Assembly (NCBI GenBank): GCA_023374045.1
Contig: CM041780.1
Span: 35,011,765-35,075,764, forward strand
Reading direction: 5' to 3'
DNA from: Limonium bicolor
Taxonomy: Eukaryota; Streptophyta; Magnoliopsida; Caryophyllales; Plumbaginaceae
Length of the DNA stretch: 64,000 nt
Each line of letters opens with the position of its first letter. The stretch's first letter is position 1. The position numbers and the translations under genes were made by a program. The notes beneath the pieces are model-generated. The model saw nothing but the letters and a program-made list of their open reading frames with translations, was not told the DNA's origin and searched no databases. Positions 36,041 through 47,229 of this stretch are shown one piece after another.

Positions 36041-36979
36041 AAGGCTAATCCATATACATTGTACCGGTCTGATGGGCTAAATCCCCGAACAACTACACAT
36101 TATTATCTCTTTCCATTAACAACAAACATACACATACCTTCCAACTGTACCGAGTATTTACAAACTGATGCCGATAACAACTTCGGTCTTACTACACCTA
36201 CTGTATATATACAACTTACATGATTACCCATGTACAACGACTACCCCGTCCTACTCTCGAATGGCTTCCAGCTCTCTATACCTGAAATAGGAAAAGAAGA
36301 GAAAGGGTGGCCCCCAAGGGGCTCAGCACCTTTGCTGGTATGGTAATCCCGCAGCCCACATGCTACCGGGCCACACACAACTAATTGTCGTCTTAGCATG
36401 CGGTTGATTATATTTAAATCATGCATGTAACTGTAAACACACAACACATAACATTTCGCCTCAATGGGCTCAACAAACGGATAATATATCCATATTTGAT
36501 AAGTCACTCATGGTATTCATTATTCCTAGAGTTTTCTCCTCCAATGGAGCTACTTCCTTAATAGGCGACAACTACCCATTAATCGGGTTATCCTTAAACG
36601 CCTCTTATCACAAACTGGGATTCATATCCATGATCCACACACTCCATATCTTACAACATATGTCATTCCTCACATACAAAACTTAACAACACTTTCACGT
36701 ATCGACGTGCACATGATAACATCGCAATAGGAATTGCTTACAATAACATCACATAACATAACGGGAACGGTCCTCTCAGGAACCGACCCAAACATAGTTA
36801 ATACACTGGTGAGCCTAGAGAATGTTGCCAGTCTCATGATAAGCTCGTTACATAACTCGTTACCGTCTCGTTAAATGAACGGATAACTTAACACAAGGTG
36901 TCTCGGATATAGTGATCCAAGCACACCGAACAAACATAACATAGTATGCCCCTGTGGCCCGACGTGAGTCAGTAATAGC

Positions 36980-36984
36980 CTTGG
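36980..36984. repeat. Left TSD of the Tat-like element (CTTGG)
   Basis: CTTGG recurs at 46198-46202. The uninterrupted site is at 55814-55818 in the sister LTR. Confidence 0.92.
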
Positions 36985-38766
36985 TGTTATACCCAAAATT
37001 TTGACCCCCTGGTTAGGGTCTACGAGGTACTGGTGTTGTGAGAGGCATTTTAATCAAGCGGTGAGGGATCCCGGTCCGATCGGCACGTTCCATGGCATGG
37101 GGAGCAGCTTCGTCACTTTCAGGGGCGTTTTGGTAATTTTTAAAGGCTCCTAAGACCTCTTGTAAGCTTTCTCTCTCCTCCAAAGGATGCCCAAATCAGC
37201 TTGAAACGCTTTGATATTTTAACCCATGATAGAGGATGACATTTTAAGCATAATGGCGTTGGAATTTTGATTTTCGAATTTCCAATAATTTTCTAGCAAT
37301 TTCTGACTGAATCTGACGAGAAATTCAATTTAAAAATATTCCAATATTCAAAAAATTCGGTTCCACCTCAGAAAATTCATAATATCCATCCTTGACATGT
37401 GGTTAAAATTTCATAGCAAAATTCCTTTGGGAAGTTACTTAGTTAAAATATCGAAAAATCTTACTTTTACTAGATTCTCTTTATCTTTAAGAAAGTCTAT
37501 ATAAAGGGATAGGTTTTTGGATAAAAGGAGAACCTCATATGCTCAAGAACCCTAGAGAGTCAGAAAACACGGCCTCCTCTCTCTCTCACGTTTTCCAACA
37601 CCCGGCCACCCAAATCATACTGAAAATCCCCCGAAATCACCATCTAAACACGTTTTCCAATTCCCAAAGCACCAATAATCATCAAAACCTCACAAAAAAC
37701 ACCTTCAAAACGTGAAGAACAGCAAGAACAACCAACAACCAGAAGCTTGGGTCGAAATCCTCTCGGGTCTGCCATCAACGGAGCACTCGACGAATCCCGG
37801 TGTGAAGAAACGTTGTGAATCCGAAGGTAAAACAGGTAGAAACTCCACTTCCCTGATTCACCACGGTATTATCTGTCTTGCCTCAAAATTTGGGCTCAAA
37901 CTAACCTTCGTACGCTTCTGTATTGCTGTTTATTCAAGCTTCTGTCCAATAACTTGTTTACCAAGTTTCATGCATAATTCGAATTCAAATTGAGAACTTT
38001 CGACCACTAACGTATTGTACATCTTTCAGGCTACGCACCCATAAAATTGAGCCGAAAACACCTTCGGGAACAGCCTTAAAGCCGCCATCCGAGGGCTGTC
38101 CGCACCCACGGACGTCGTGTCCGGGGTCCCGGACTCCCTGTCCGTAAGCTCGGACACCCACGGACGGCGGCGGGATTTTAAAAATTCAAAATTTAGGTTT
38201 TTTCTAATAATGTCCGGGCCCACGGACATCCTGTCCGTGGCCCCGGACTTTGCAATTTTTGTTTTCCTTTAATTTCGACTTTTCTGTATGTTTAGGTTAA
38301 CTGGGGTCCGTGGTCTCGGACGTTTGGTCCGTGGCTACGGACGTAAGCAAAATTTGACCTAATTCTGCCTCCGAAACCCTAGTTTAGGTAGCTTTTAATT
38401 TCACTTTAATTCTCTGTCAAAAAATGCTAAAAAAAAAAAAAAAGAAGCTCGCGCACTTAGGTTAAAACGACTCGTAATAAGCCGTAAATAAACTAAGTAG
38501 AGGAAAAACGACCTAGGAAGGGTAATGAAAGTAATTGAACCCTAATTAAGTCGAATATCAAGCCCCCGAACCCGAACTCTCCTTTCCTAATTTGATCTAG
38601 GTTAATTAGGTGGCGACTCATAATAGGTTCCAGTGAGCTAGCTTAGGTTTTAATAATTATTGTTATGTGACATAGTTATTAATCTTAGGCTATAAGTGGA
38701 CCTAAAACCCGATTAGATCCTAATCAACTTAATCCCACAGGATAGGGTTTAAAATCGAGGCTCACA
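36985..38766 (+). repeat. Tat-like 5' LTR
   Basis: 1782 bp. It contains a cluster of GGACG/CCGGAC inverted repeats at 38090-38345 and an adenine run near 38428. No coding frame. Confidence 0.9.
38212..38248 (+). repeat. 17-bp hairpin in the Tat-like LTR
   Basis: The arms GTCCGGGCCCACGGACA and TGTCCGTGGCCCCGGAC pair at 16 of 17 positions around a 3-nt loop. The right-LTR copy is 45643-45678 and has lost one base, leaving a bulge. Confidence 0.85.
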
Positions 38767-38769
38767 GAC

Positions 38770-38786
38770 TGGCGACTCTGCTGGGG
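38770..38786 (+). other. Tat-like primer-binding site
   Basis: TGGCGACTCTGCTGGGG begins three bases after the LTR end. It begins with TGG, the complement of a tRNA CCA end. Confidence 0.75.
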
Positions 38787-39970
38787 ATAAATTCTTAATT
38801 TTAACTTGTTTAACTTTAAGAAAGAGGGCTTAACTTGAAAATGTTTATTTATGGTTTTTATTACATTGTTTGTTTATCTTTGTGCGCACTTTAATTTTCT
38901 GCACCTTTGCATCATATGAGAGCGAGGGTCCACCTAAACAACTTCACCCCGGGACCCGTTTGAGGGTCCCCTGTCAGGGACTCACACCTTTTAGGTGATG
39001 TGAAGAAGCGGGGGAAAAGAGGAGGGTGTCGTCTAACCACACCCCCTTAATACCTGGGCCTTAGCCCCAAGCGTTTTCCTGGCGGTGCCCTTACCTAGCC
39101 CATTGTTTGGTCAGTCAAAGACCCGACCGTAGACGCACACCTTCAGGTGATGTGAAAAGAGTGGGGAAGCCCAAAGAGAATAGCGTGCACAGCCCTTCAA
39201 TTCCTTTGTGGCGACCTGGGCCCGCGCCCAAGCACCTCTCCGGATCGATCCATACCGCGTTTTGATTCAAAACGTCTAGTAAGGACATGTTGAATTTGTG
39301 TGGGCCTTGTTTGCTTGTATGATCGGCCCACTACCCAGCCTAGAGATTGGTAGGAACTTCTCCTGCATCAACTAGCCAGCACGAATTGGCAGCTCTACTG
39401 TTTGCGGCCCAGAGGTCCTGTTTGGTTTAATATGTGAGTCATTCGGGCTTCAGCCCAAAAGCTTAGACTTAGGTGATTTCTCTTCGGCCCAATTTGAATT
39501 ATCCAATTAGTTCTAGGCCCAAAAAAAAGAAAATCCACATGAACTTGAAATAACTCACAAGGCCTGAAATAAAACTTTTTCGGTTTAGCAACCATCTTCT
39601 CTGGCCCAAAGAAAGTTAGGCTCATTTGTGATTTAGGAACCACTCCCAGCCCATGTGCTTTGCTCTAGGCCCAAACACATTCCGGCCCAAGGGCTCATTC
39701 TAATCTAGGCAGATTCTTATTCGGGCCCTGACCCCAAAACCTAGATCTAGGTGTCACCTCTCAGGCCCAATCAAGCCATCTGTTTACATTTCAGTCCAAA
39801 TTCCAGTTCATAGCCTGAGAGATACTTCAGCCCAAGCACCTCATTTTCTAGGGCATCTTGGCCCACTTGCTTTCAGCCATAGCCAGTTTCGATCTACCTT
39901 GTGAAGTGTCATTATCACCTTAGTTAGCTAATAATGGACTTCTTGGAAACAGGCAAGCCCGAATCCAGAT
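38787..39970 (+). other. Tat-like 5' leader, non-coding
   Basis: A 1.2 kb untranslated leader lies between PBS and gag. The phrase (T)TAGGTGATGTGAA or CAGGTGATGTGAA followed by a GGGG-containing purine stretch occurs twice (38991 and 39143). From 39400 to 39960 the sequence repeatedly contains GGCCCAA. No gene was recognised. Confidence 0.6.
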
Positions 39971-41234
39971 ATGGCAGAAGGAGGGAAATCGACCAACACC
40001 GAGGCCCAGTTGGCCGCTGTGCTGCAAGGGTACAAGGTCTTGGAGTCCATTGTCGAGGAACTGAGGAGTAGGCTAATCTCCAGGAGACAAATCAGCACAC
40101 TCTTGGAAAAGCTTGTGGATGAAAATCTTAATCGTAGTTACATCGAGATTGACTCTGTTAGAGCCCAAGATCCTCAAACACGTATGGGGAAGGATGTTCC
40201 TGACAACCAGCTAGCTGCAGAGGTCAAAAGGGTTTTGAAAAGGATTGAGCGCATAGAGAAAACCAACAAACCAGCTGGGCTTCGATTATTCTCCACGGCG
40301 TCATATCCCGAAGTTGATCTTCCCCTAAAGCTGAAGATGCCTGCCACTCGCTTTGTACAAGGGTTCCTCGGATCCACAAGATTCACTTGGCTATGTTCGA
40401 CGAGAAATGTCCATCTTGGGGCTCAACGATATGCAAAAAGCCAAAGTTTTCGCACGCTATATCTAGACGAGACTCCTCAGCGTTGGTATCTCACTCAGAA
40501 GATGAATACCAAAACCTACGAGGAGGTTTGCGAGGCTTTCCTAAATCATTTCGAGTATGCTAAGAACCTCGAGGTCACCAGAATCGATCTGGCAGGAAAC
40601 TCGACAGAAAGACGGTGAGTCCATGTCTGACTTCATCAAGCGTTGGAGGAGAAAGGCTGCAGCCATGCCTACCAGAATGGACGAGCAGGAGCAAATCCGC
40701 ATGATAATTGAGAACATGCGAAAACAACACAACCATGAGCTAAAATTTATGTACTTTCCGAGTTTGGACATGTTGATGGACAAGTCGGTATTCTAGAGGA
40801 AAGGATTCATAAGGAAGGTTTGGAGCTCGAGTGCTCAAGGAACTCGGCAATGGCCTCCAAATTATCTAAGCCAGGACCAGAAAAGGCTTATCTTCAGACA
40901 GTAGCTTGCGCTCAAGCCGAGTTCCCAGAAGTGAATATGGTTCAACGACCCAGATCTCCGCATCAAAACCTTAGGACAGTACCCTTACCACGCCGAGACT
41001 CATCGCAAAGGGAGTTCACCAACATTGGCCGAGCACCAAGTCAGGCGTTTTGAAGAGCTTCAGAAGAGAAACCTGCTACAGCCCTGGCCCCCCTCGGCCA
41101 GGAACCACTCATTTGGGGAGGCATCTTAATCAATTCTGCCACTACATCAGTTGCCTGGCCATTATGCTGACAATTGCCGAGCATTGAAGCACAAGATTCA
41201 AGACCTCCTCGAGCAAGGAGTCCAATTTTTCTAA
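39971..41234 (+). pseudogene. Frame-broken gag of the Tat-like element
   Basis: The first frame (39971-40618, 215 codons) starts with a charged N-terminus and covers the beginning of the capsid-like region with RWYL near residue 166. The reading then moves to another frame (40557-40796) with the conserved FIKRWRRKA segment, and to further frames (40820-41053 and on to 41234). The final part contains HYADNCRALKHKIQDL, typical of the end of Tat/Ogre gag, and then a stop. Breaks lie near 40596, 40780 and 41053. Gag would form the particle; protease and pol should follow but do not. Confidence 0.82.
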
Positions 41235-41596
41235 GTGTGCAGATCGTTTTCTTGCATCTTCAAATTTTCCTAGTAGCTTATTAGTTAGTTTTCAGTCACT
41301 CTGATTGTAATCTTTACGTCTTCTCATGATTCATAAATAAAACATAGTTCATTTTCACAACTCCTGTACAAACCATTTTTCATTCATCGAAAAAATAAGG
41401 AAAACAAAATAGTTTTTTAAGGAAAAGGATCACGAGCAATCATTTTCTGACTAGCAATGGAACGGCTGTCTCTTGTTTCTAAAAATTGAACATGCCTAAC
41501 CAACACACCACAACTCACCCCTATAATATCCAAACAATCCACAAAGAGGTTCAAAGTCGACATCTATCGAATTGTTGTCACAAACCCCAATTCAAT

Positions 41597-41610
41597 ACTG
41601 GGGGCAATCT
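41597..41610 (+). other. Internal PPT-like motif, Tat-like element
   Basis: ACTGGGGGCAATCT. The same core appears at 42701-42713 and 42769-42780, and the true 3' PPT is GACGGGGGCAATC before the LTR. Confidence 0.6.
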
Positions 41611-43268
41611 AAGTTTAAGTTCGTCGTCTTTTATCTTTTGTTTAAATGTGCGAACGAGTTTCCAAGTGAAAATCTCACGAGAGTGTCTTGAGTGGGAAAA
41701 CCATGAGTGAACGAGCATGTCATTTTTACACGACTCTGGTAAGACCACATTCAAAGGTGAGATAAATGGCATAACTCTGACCGAAGGAGATAATTTGTAA
41801 ATTTACTCTTAGATCTGCGAAAAGTAACAAAGAGCGGATATACAACTATCAGGAATGACGAAGCACCTAGTAACAGCACCACATAGCCAAAAACTTGTGA
41901 ACCCTGACATTAAACCCTAGGCACCCCCGCTGAGCCTTTCATATATCCCTTTTCGATAATATGAACACCACAAAATAACCCAGCCAATGATGAATGCCCG
42001 ACCGGTGACCAAGGAAGCAAGGAGCCCGACTCTCAGATAACATTCTCCATCAGTCCGAAGAAGCGATGCCGCTATCAGCATGACGAAGTGATCCGTAAAT
42101 GGTCCCAGAGTGACACAGGATCAAAAGAGCTCACATCAAAACAGCTCTCTCGAAGCCCAAAACCGGGAAACACAAGAACCCAAAGGCAAAGTCAAGAAAG
42201 GATAAAACAAAAAGCGAACCCAACCAAAGTACCTCGAAGAAGTCCAAATGACAAAAAAGAGAAATGGTGTAAAAGGACAACTCCAAAAGTCCAGGTCCAG
42301 AAGCTCAAAACCAACGTCAACATGAAGCAGTTAGACGACTTCAAGACAAGGAAGATGAATCTGAGAGAAGACGCAAGTTGCAGCTTTGGTCACCCATTTA
42401 AGCTCCACATACCTCAAATATCCCTCCATGATCCCGTCGTCTTTCATCACACACCTATGGCCACGTTATAAGCTTTAAAGACTTCGACTTGATAGTTTTG
42501 TGTTCATACACAAAGTAAAGTCAGATCAAATGCGTAAATCCATCAAATATCGAATTCAATGGTTTTAGAAGTTATGACCATGAGCGAGAAATGAGTGCAA
42601 ACACCGACCACATCGAGTGTAGGTTAGGGAGCACCACATCAAAGCATAAGCCTCGACCCTGTGAGGGTGAAACTTGTTCGCATGTTTAATCAAAGAAAAT
42701 ACTGGGGGCAATCAATCGTCCCGATCGATTGCCATGAACTCTAGCTCAAATTGTCCTAAGGAAAAAATACTGGGGCAATTGTTGGTTCCAACAATTGCCA
42801 TGTCAGCACCAATTGAAACCCAAAGCTCGAGCACCACCATCCCACCACAGGCACACATAAGCCCTTACCACCACACACACACTCTCAAACCCGTCATTGG
42901 CCTTACCTCCACAAAAACATCAGGCCCGTCATAACCCTGACCTCCATCCAAAATCACAACCCAATCCCAGGTCTGTCACAAATCCTGAACACCGGCAAAA
43001 GCCTTCAGCACACAACAAACACCACACACTTCCACCAATGGCATGTTCATTTTTCAAGAAGTAAATTGCAGATTTGAAATTTTTTTAGTCAGAGGAAATG
43101 ATCATTTCACTTTCCTTTTTCAGCAGGGTTTTTCTCAAGCATTGCCAAGTTCGGCAACTTTTCCAACAGTTTCCTGTTTTGACACGAGTATCTTTCATAT
43201 ATCTTGATTGCATACATCTTATCATCATTGCCATGTTTGGTACTCCAGTAATCAGTTCTCATAATTTG

Positions 43269-43600
43269 CACGAGACCTATCATCTTCATCAGTGCGAGAC
43301 CTAGCATCTTCATTCAGTGCGAGACCCATCTTTTCGAGACCTACCATCTTCATCATGTACGAGACCCATCATTTTCAAGACTTTAGTACAAGACATCTTC
43401 ATTCAGTGCGCAACCCAGAATCAGTGCGGAATCCAGCTTTTTCTTTCATCCATTTAGTACGAGACTTCAGTGCGAGACCAAGCATCTTATCAGTGCGAGA
43501 CAATAAATTTCGTCAGTGCGAGACCTATCGTCATCATCCAGTGCGAGACCAGTACGAGACCTAGTATCATCTTCAGTGTGAGACAAGTACGAGACAGAGC
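43269..43600 (+). repeat. GTGCGAGACC array
   Basis: Around a dozen irregular units have the core CAGTGCGAGACC or GTACGAGACC separated by CATCTTCAT-type spacers. The spacing varies from about 12 to 40 bp, so this is a degenerate minisatellite. Confidence 0.8.
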
Positions 43601-43610
43601 GTGATCTAAG

Positions 43611-43760
43611 TTGGGGGGCAGAGGCAATAAGTCCCCATCTTCATGTCAACTTCTTGGGAGAAACAACTAGTGGGCAGTGGCAATAAGTCCCCTTGGTAAT
43701 CTAGAAGTTATCCCAGCACCCCAGTGGTGGGCAGAGGCAATAAGTCCCCATAGTATACCA
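43611..43760 (+). repeat. GGGCAGAGGCAATAAGTCCCC repeat, three copies
   Basis: Copies start near 43614, 43672 and 43730. Each begins with GGGCAG(A/T)GGCAATAAG and ends in a CCCC that could pair with the leading G run. Confidence 0.75.
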
Positions 43761-43890
43761 CCAGGAGCATTGGAACGGGTTTCGGTCCCCCCCGAAGCAT
43801 CCGAGCATCATCAACAACATCATCAGCATCATTAGCATCTTTACCATTCCAGCATTTTGCATTTGCATGCCACCTAGCTATCATCATTAT

Positions 43891-44290
43891 AGGTAGTCAA
43901 CGCCTTAGAATCGCTTGACATCATCACATTCATTATAGGTAGTCAACGCCTTAGAATCGCTTGACATCATCTCATTCGTCATAGGTAGTCAACGCCTTAG
44001 AACCGCTTGACAACATCACATTCGTCATAGGTAGTCAACGCCTTAGAACCGCTTGACAAATCTCATCATTGTAGGTAGTCAGCGCCTTAGAACCGTTGAC
44101 AACATCTCATTCATTGTAGGTAGTCAGCGCCTTAGAACCGCTTGACAACATCTCATTCATTGTAGGTAGTCAGCGCCTTAGAACCGCTTGACAACATCTC
44201 ATTCATTGTAGGTAGTCAGCGCCTTAGAACCGCTTGACATCATCTCATTCATTTGTAGGTAGTCAGCGCCTTAGAATAGCTCGACACAAC
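43891..44290 (+). repeat. 46-bp tandem repeat, nine units
   Basis: Units start AGGTAGTCA at 43891, 43937, 43983, 44029, 44073, 44118, 44164, 44210 and 44257. Each has GTCA(A/G)CG followed nine bases later by CGCTTGAC, an imperfect hairpin. The first four units carry GTCAACG and the later five GTCAGCG, showing two amplification blocks. Confidence 0.88.
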
Positions 44291-44390
44291 TTATCAGTTT
44301 TCTGATAACATGCAGGGTTCTTGGAAACATTTGAAATTTTGGGGTATCACTCAGGCATCAACTAGCCTTCTCACTTTCATTACAAAGTCT

Positions 44391-44407
44391 AGTTGACGGG
44401 GGCAATC
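44391..44407 (+). other. 3' polypurine tract of the Tat-like element
   Basis: GACGGGGGCAATC directly precedes the right LTR start TGTTATACCC. Confidence 0.75.
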
Positions 44408-46197
44408 TGTTATACCCAAATTTTGACCCCCTGGTTAGGGTCTACGAGGAGGTACTGGTGTTGTGAGAGGCATTTTAATCAAGCGGTGGGGTCCCGGTCC
44501 GATCGGCACGTTCCATGGCATGGGAGAGCAGCTTCGTCACTTTCAGGGGCGTTTTGGTAATTTTTAAAGGCTCCTAAGACCTCTTGTAAGCTTTCTCTCT
44601 CCTCCAAAGGATGCCCAAATCAGCTTGAAACGCTTTGATATTTTAACCCCTGATAGAGGATGACATTTAAGCATAATGGCGTTGGAATTTTGATTTTTTT
44701 CGAATTTCCAATAATTTTCTAGCAATTTCTGACTGAATCTGACGAGAAATTCAATTTAAAAATATTCCAATATTCAAAAAAATTCGGTTCCACCTCAGAA
44801 AATTCATAATATCCATCCTTGACATGTGGTTAAAATTTCATAGCAAAATTCCTTTGGGAAGTTACTTAGTTTAAAATATCGAAAAATCTTACTTTTACTA
44901 GATTCTCTTTATCTTAAGAAAGTCTATATAAAGGGATAGGTTTTTGGATAAAAGGAGAACCTCATATGCTCAAGAACCCTAGAGAGTCAGAACAAAACAC
45001 GGCCTCCTCTCTCTCTCTCTCACGTTTTCCAACACCCCGGCCACCCAAATCATACTGAAAATCCCCCGAAATCACCATCTAAACACGTTTTCCAATTCCC
45101 AAAGCACCAAATAATCATCAACCTCACAAAAACACCTTCAAACGTGAAGAACAGCAAGAACAACCAACAACCAGAAGCTTGGGTCGAAATCCTCTCGGGT
45201 CTGCCATCAACGGAGCACTCGACGAATCCCGGTGTGAAGAAACGTTTGTGAATCCGAAGGTAAAACAGGTAGAAACTCCACTTCCCTGATTCACCACGGT
45301 ATTATCTGTCTTGCCTCAAAATTTGGGCTCAAACTAACCTTCGTACGCTTCTGTATTGCTGTTTATTCAAGCTTCTGTCCAAAACTTGTTTACCAAGTTT
45401 CGTGCATAATTCGAATTCAAATGAGAACTTTCGACCACTAACGTATTGTACATCTTTCAAGGCTACGCACCCATAAAATTTGAGCCGAAAACACCTTCGG
45501 GAACAGCCTCAAAGCCGCCGTCCGAGGGCTGTCCGCACCCACGGACGTCGTGTCCGGGTCCCGGACTCCCTGTCCGTAAGCTCGGACACCCACGGACGGC
45601 GGCGGGATTTTAAAAATTCAAAATTTAGGGTTTTTTAATAATGTCCGGGCCCACGGACATCCTGTCCGTGGCCCGGACTTTGCAAATTTTTGTTTTCCTT
45701 TAATTTCGACTTTTCTGTATGTTTAGGTTAACTGGGGTCCGTGGTCTCGGACGTTTGGTCCGTGGCTACGGACGTAAGCAAAATTTGACCTAATTCTGCC
45801 TCCGAAACCCTAGTTTAGGTAGCTTTTAATTTCACTTTAATTCTCTGTCAAAATGCTAAAAAAAAAAAAACAGAAGCTCGCGCACTTAGGTTAAAACGAC
45901 TCGTAATAAGCCTCGTAATAAACTAAGTAGAGGAAAAAACGACCTAGGAAGGGTAATGAAGTAATTGAACCCTAATTAAGTCGAATATCAAGCCCCCGAA
46001 CCCGAACTCTCCTTTCCTAATTTGATCTAGGTTAAAATTAGGTGGCGACTCATAATAGGTTCCAGTGAGCTAGCTTAGGTTTTAATAATTATTGTTATGT
46101 GACATAGTATTAATCTTAGGCTATAAGTGGACCTAAAACCGATTAGATCCTAATCAACTTAATCCACACAGGATAGGGTTTAAAATCGAGGCTCACA
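44408..46197 (+). repeat. Tat-like 3' LTR
   Basis: 1790 bp, closely similar to the left LTR; differences are mostly one- or two-base indels in homopolymers and small substitutions. Confidence 0.9.
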
Positions 46198-46202
46198 CTT
46201 GG
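46198..46202. repeat. Right TSD of the Tat-like element (CTTGG)
   Basis: This pairs with 36980-36984. Confidence 0.92.
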
Positions 46203-47048
46203 TTAAGACTAAAGGGAAGGTTGGGAACAAATTGGAAAACAACCATAACATACGAGAGGATCGAACCTGCTATGACAACGACCCCCATACTCACACGCGT
46301 GGGCCGGAACAGACCGACTCCTCACTCCCCCGTTAGCACTTGTCAGAAGTTCATCATTGAACTTAGTTAAACAATCACAACATTGGGTTATGTCTTGATA
46401 GACACACGCAAGGGAAGGGAGAGTCACACAATTCACACACAAACATCACACACAAACATCACATAACTAACTCACGCATAGCCGTGGTTAGAACATTCCT
46501 TAGGTCAGACGTTATCACCCGATACTGTTCTCTTACGTTTACCTAATAGTGGTGAACTAGCCCTTCAAGCGCATTCGAGGTTACCGGTATCGGCACGTAA
46601 ACATACAATAACAATAACGACTGTAAACTCGTTTCATGATTTATCTTATAACGTGGCAAACACACAGAAAAACACATTGGCATACAAGCCGGTGTAATCC
46701 GGTAGGACACAGGTTGCAAGAAAACCATACCTGTCACCGGAGTCCACTTTATCATGTCCATTCATGTCCTCGAGCAATTCTCGAAAAACTGACAACATTA
46801 CATGTACTTTTATAACATTGGGGTTACATGTTTGTTTAAAGTCTAATGCTTATAACTTTTCCCCGTTAACTTGGTCAAATAACTTTACATTTTTAACATG
46901 TTTCACTCTCTTTCATTTTACTTCAACTTTTCACCACCAAATCGTGACTATAACTCACCTAACATGTCCTACACAACCTTATAACAACATTATCCATCAT
47001 CCCCATCATTAGACATCTTTTAATAACTTAAAACCATGTTTTTATAGT

Positions 47049-47229
47049 GGTCCGGGACTTGGTCCTCTTCTTAAGTCCCGGACCATATGCTAACTCAAGT
47101 CTCGGCCTTTTAAAATGGGGTGGTCTGGGACCTTATACAAGGCCTAAGTCCCGGACCACATCCTTATGTGACTCTCGGCCTATTTTACACCCCTGGTCCG
47201 GAACTTTAACCATAACCTAGGTCCCGACC
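47049..47229 (-). repeat. Three GGTCCGGG hairpins, LARD2 left LTR
   Basis: The first has perfect 12-bp arms, GGTCCGGGACTT and AAGTCCCGGACC (47049-47084). The second, near 47126-47161, and the third, near 47195-47229, are less perfect. They lie in the corresponding part of the LTR as the LARD1 hairpins, but the inner stem bases differ and still pair. Confidence 0.8.

Larger units (their letters stand above)
41235..44407 (+). other. Non-coding tail of the Tat-like element
   Basis: This is 3.2 kb without pol. A lysine- and arginine-rich 127-codon frame (42088-42471) is not recognised. The region carries repeated PPT-like ACTGGGG(G)CAAT motifs and three tandem-repeat arrays, consistent with the repeat-rich 3' ends known from Ogre-group elements. 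Confidence 0.65.
36985..46197 (+). mobile_element. Non-autonomous Tat/Ogre-like Ty3/gypsy retrotransposon, gag only
   Basis: This 9213-bp plus-oriented element has LTRs of 1782 and 1790 bp running from TGTTATACCC to GGCTCACA. The PBS fits the arginine-tRNA type reported for Ogre-group elements, which is my attribution from memory. The PPT is at 44391-44407. The internal 5641 bp holds a frame-broken gag (39971-41234) and then over 3 kb of non-coding DNA with three tandem-repeat arrays. Protease, reverse transcriptase, RNase H and integrase are absent, so it fits the TR-GAG class. The high LTR similarity indicates a recent insertion. Confidence 0.88.

Noticed and set aside
42088..42471. Lysine-rich 127-codon frame in the Tat-like element
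   Set aside because: It has low-complexity composition and no recognisable domain, and lies in the non-coding tail. It may be a relic, but I cannot support a gene.
43891..44290. Regularly spaced repeats resembling a CRISPR array
   Set aside because: The units are contiguous tandem copies without unique spacers, inside a plant retrotransposon.
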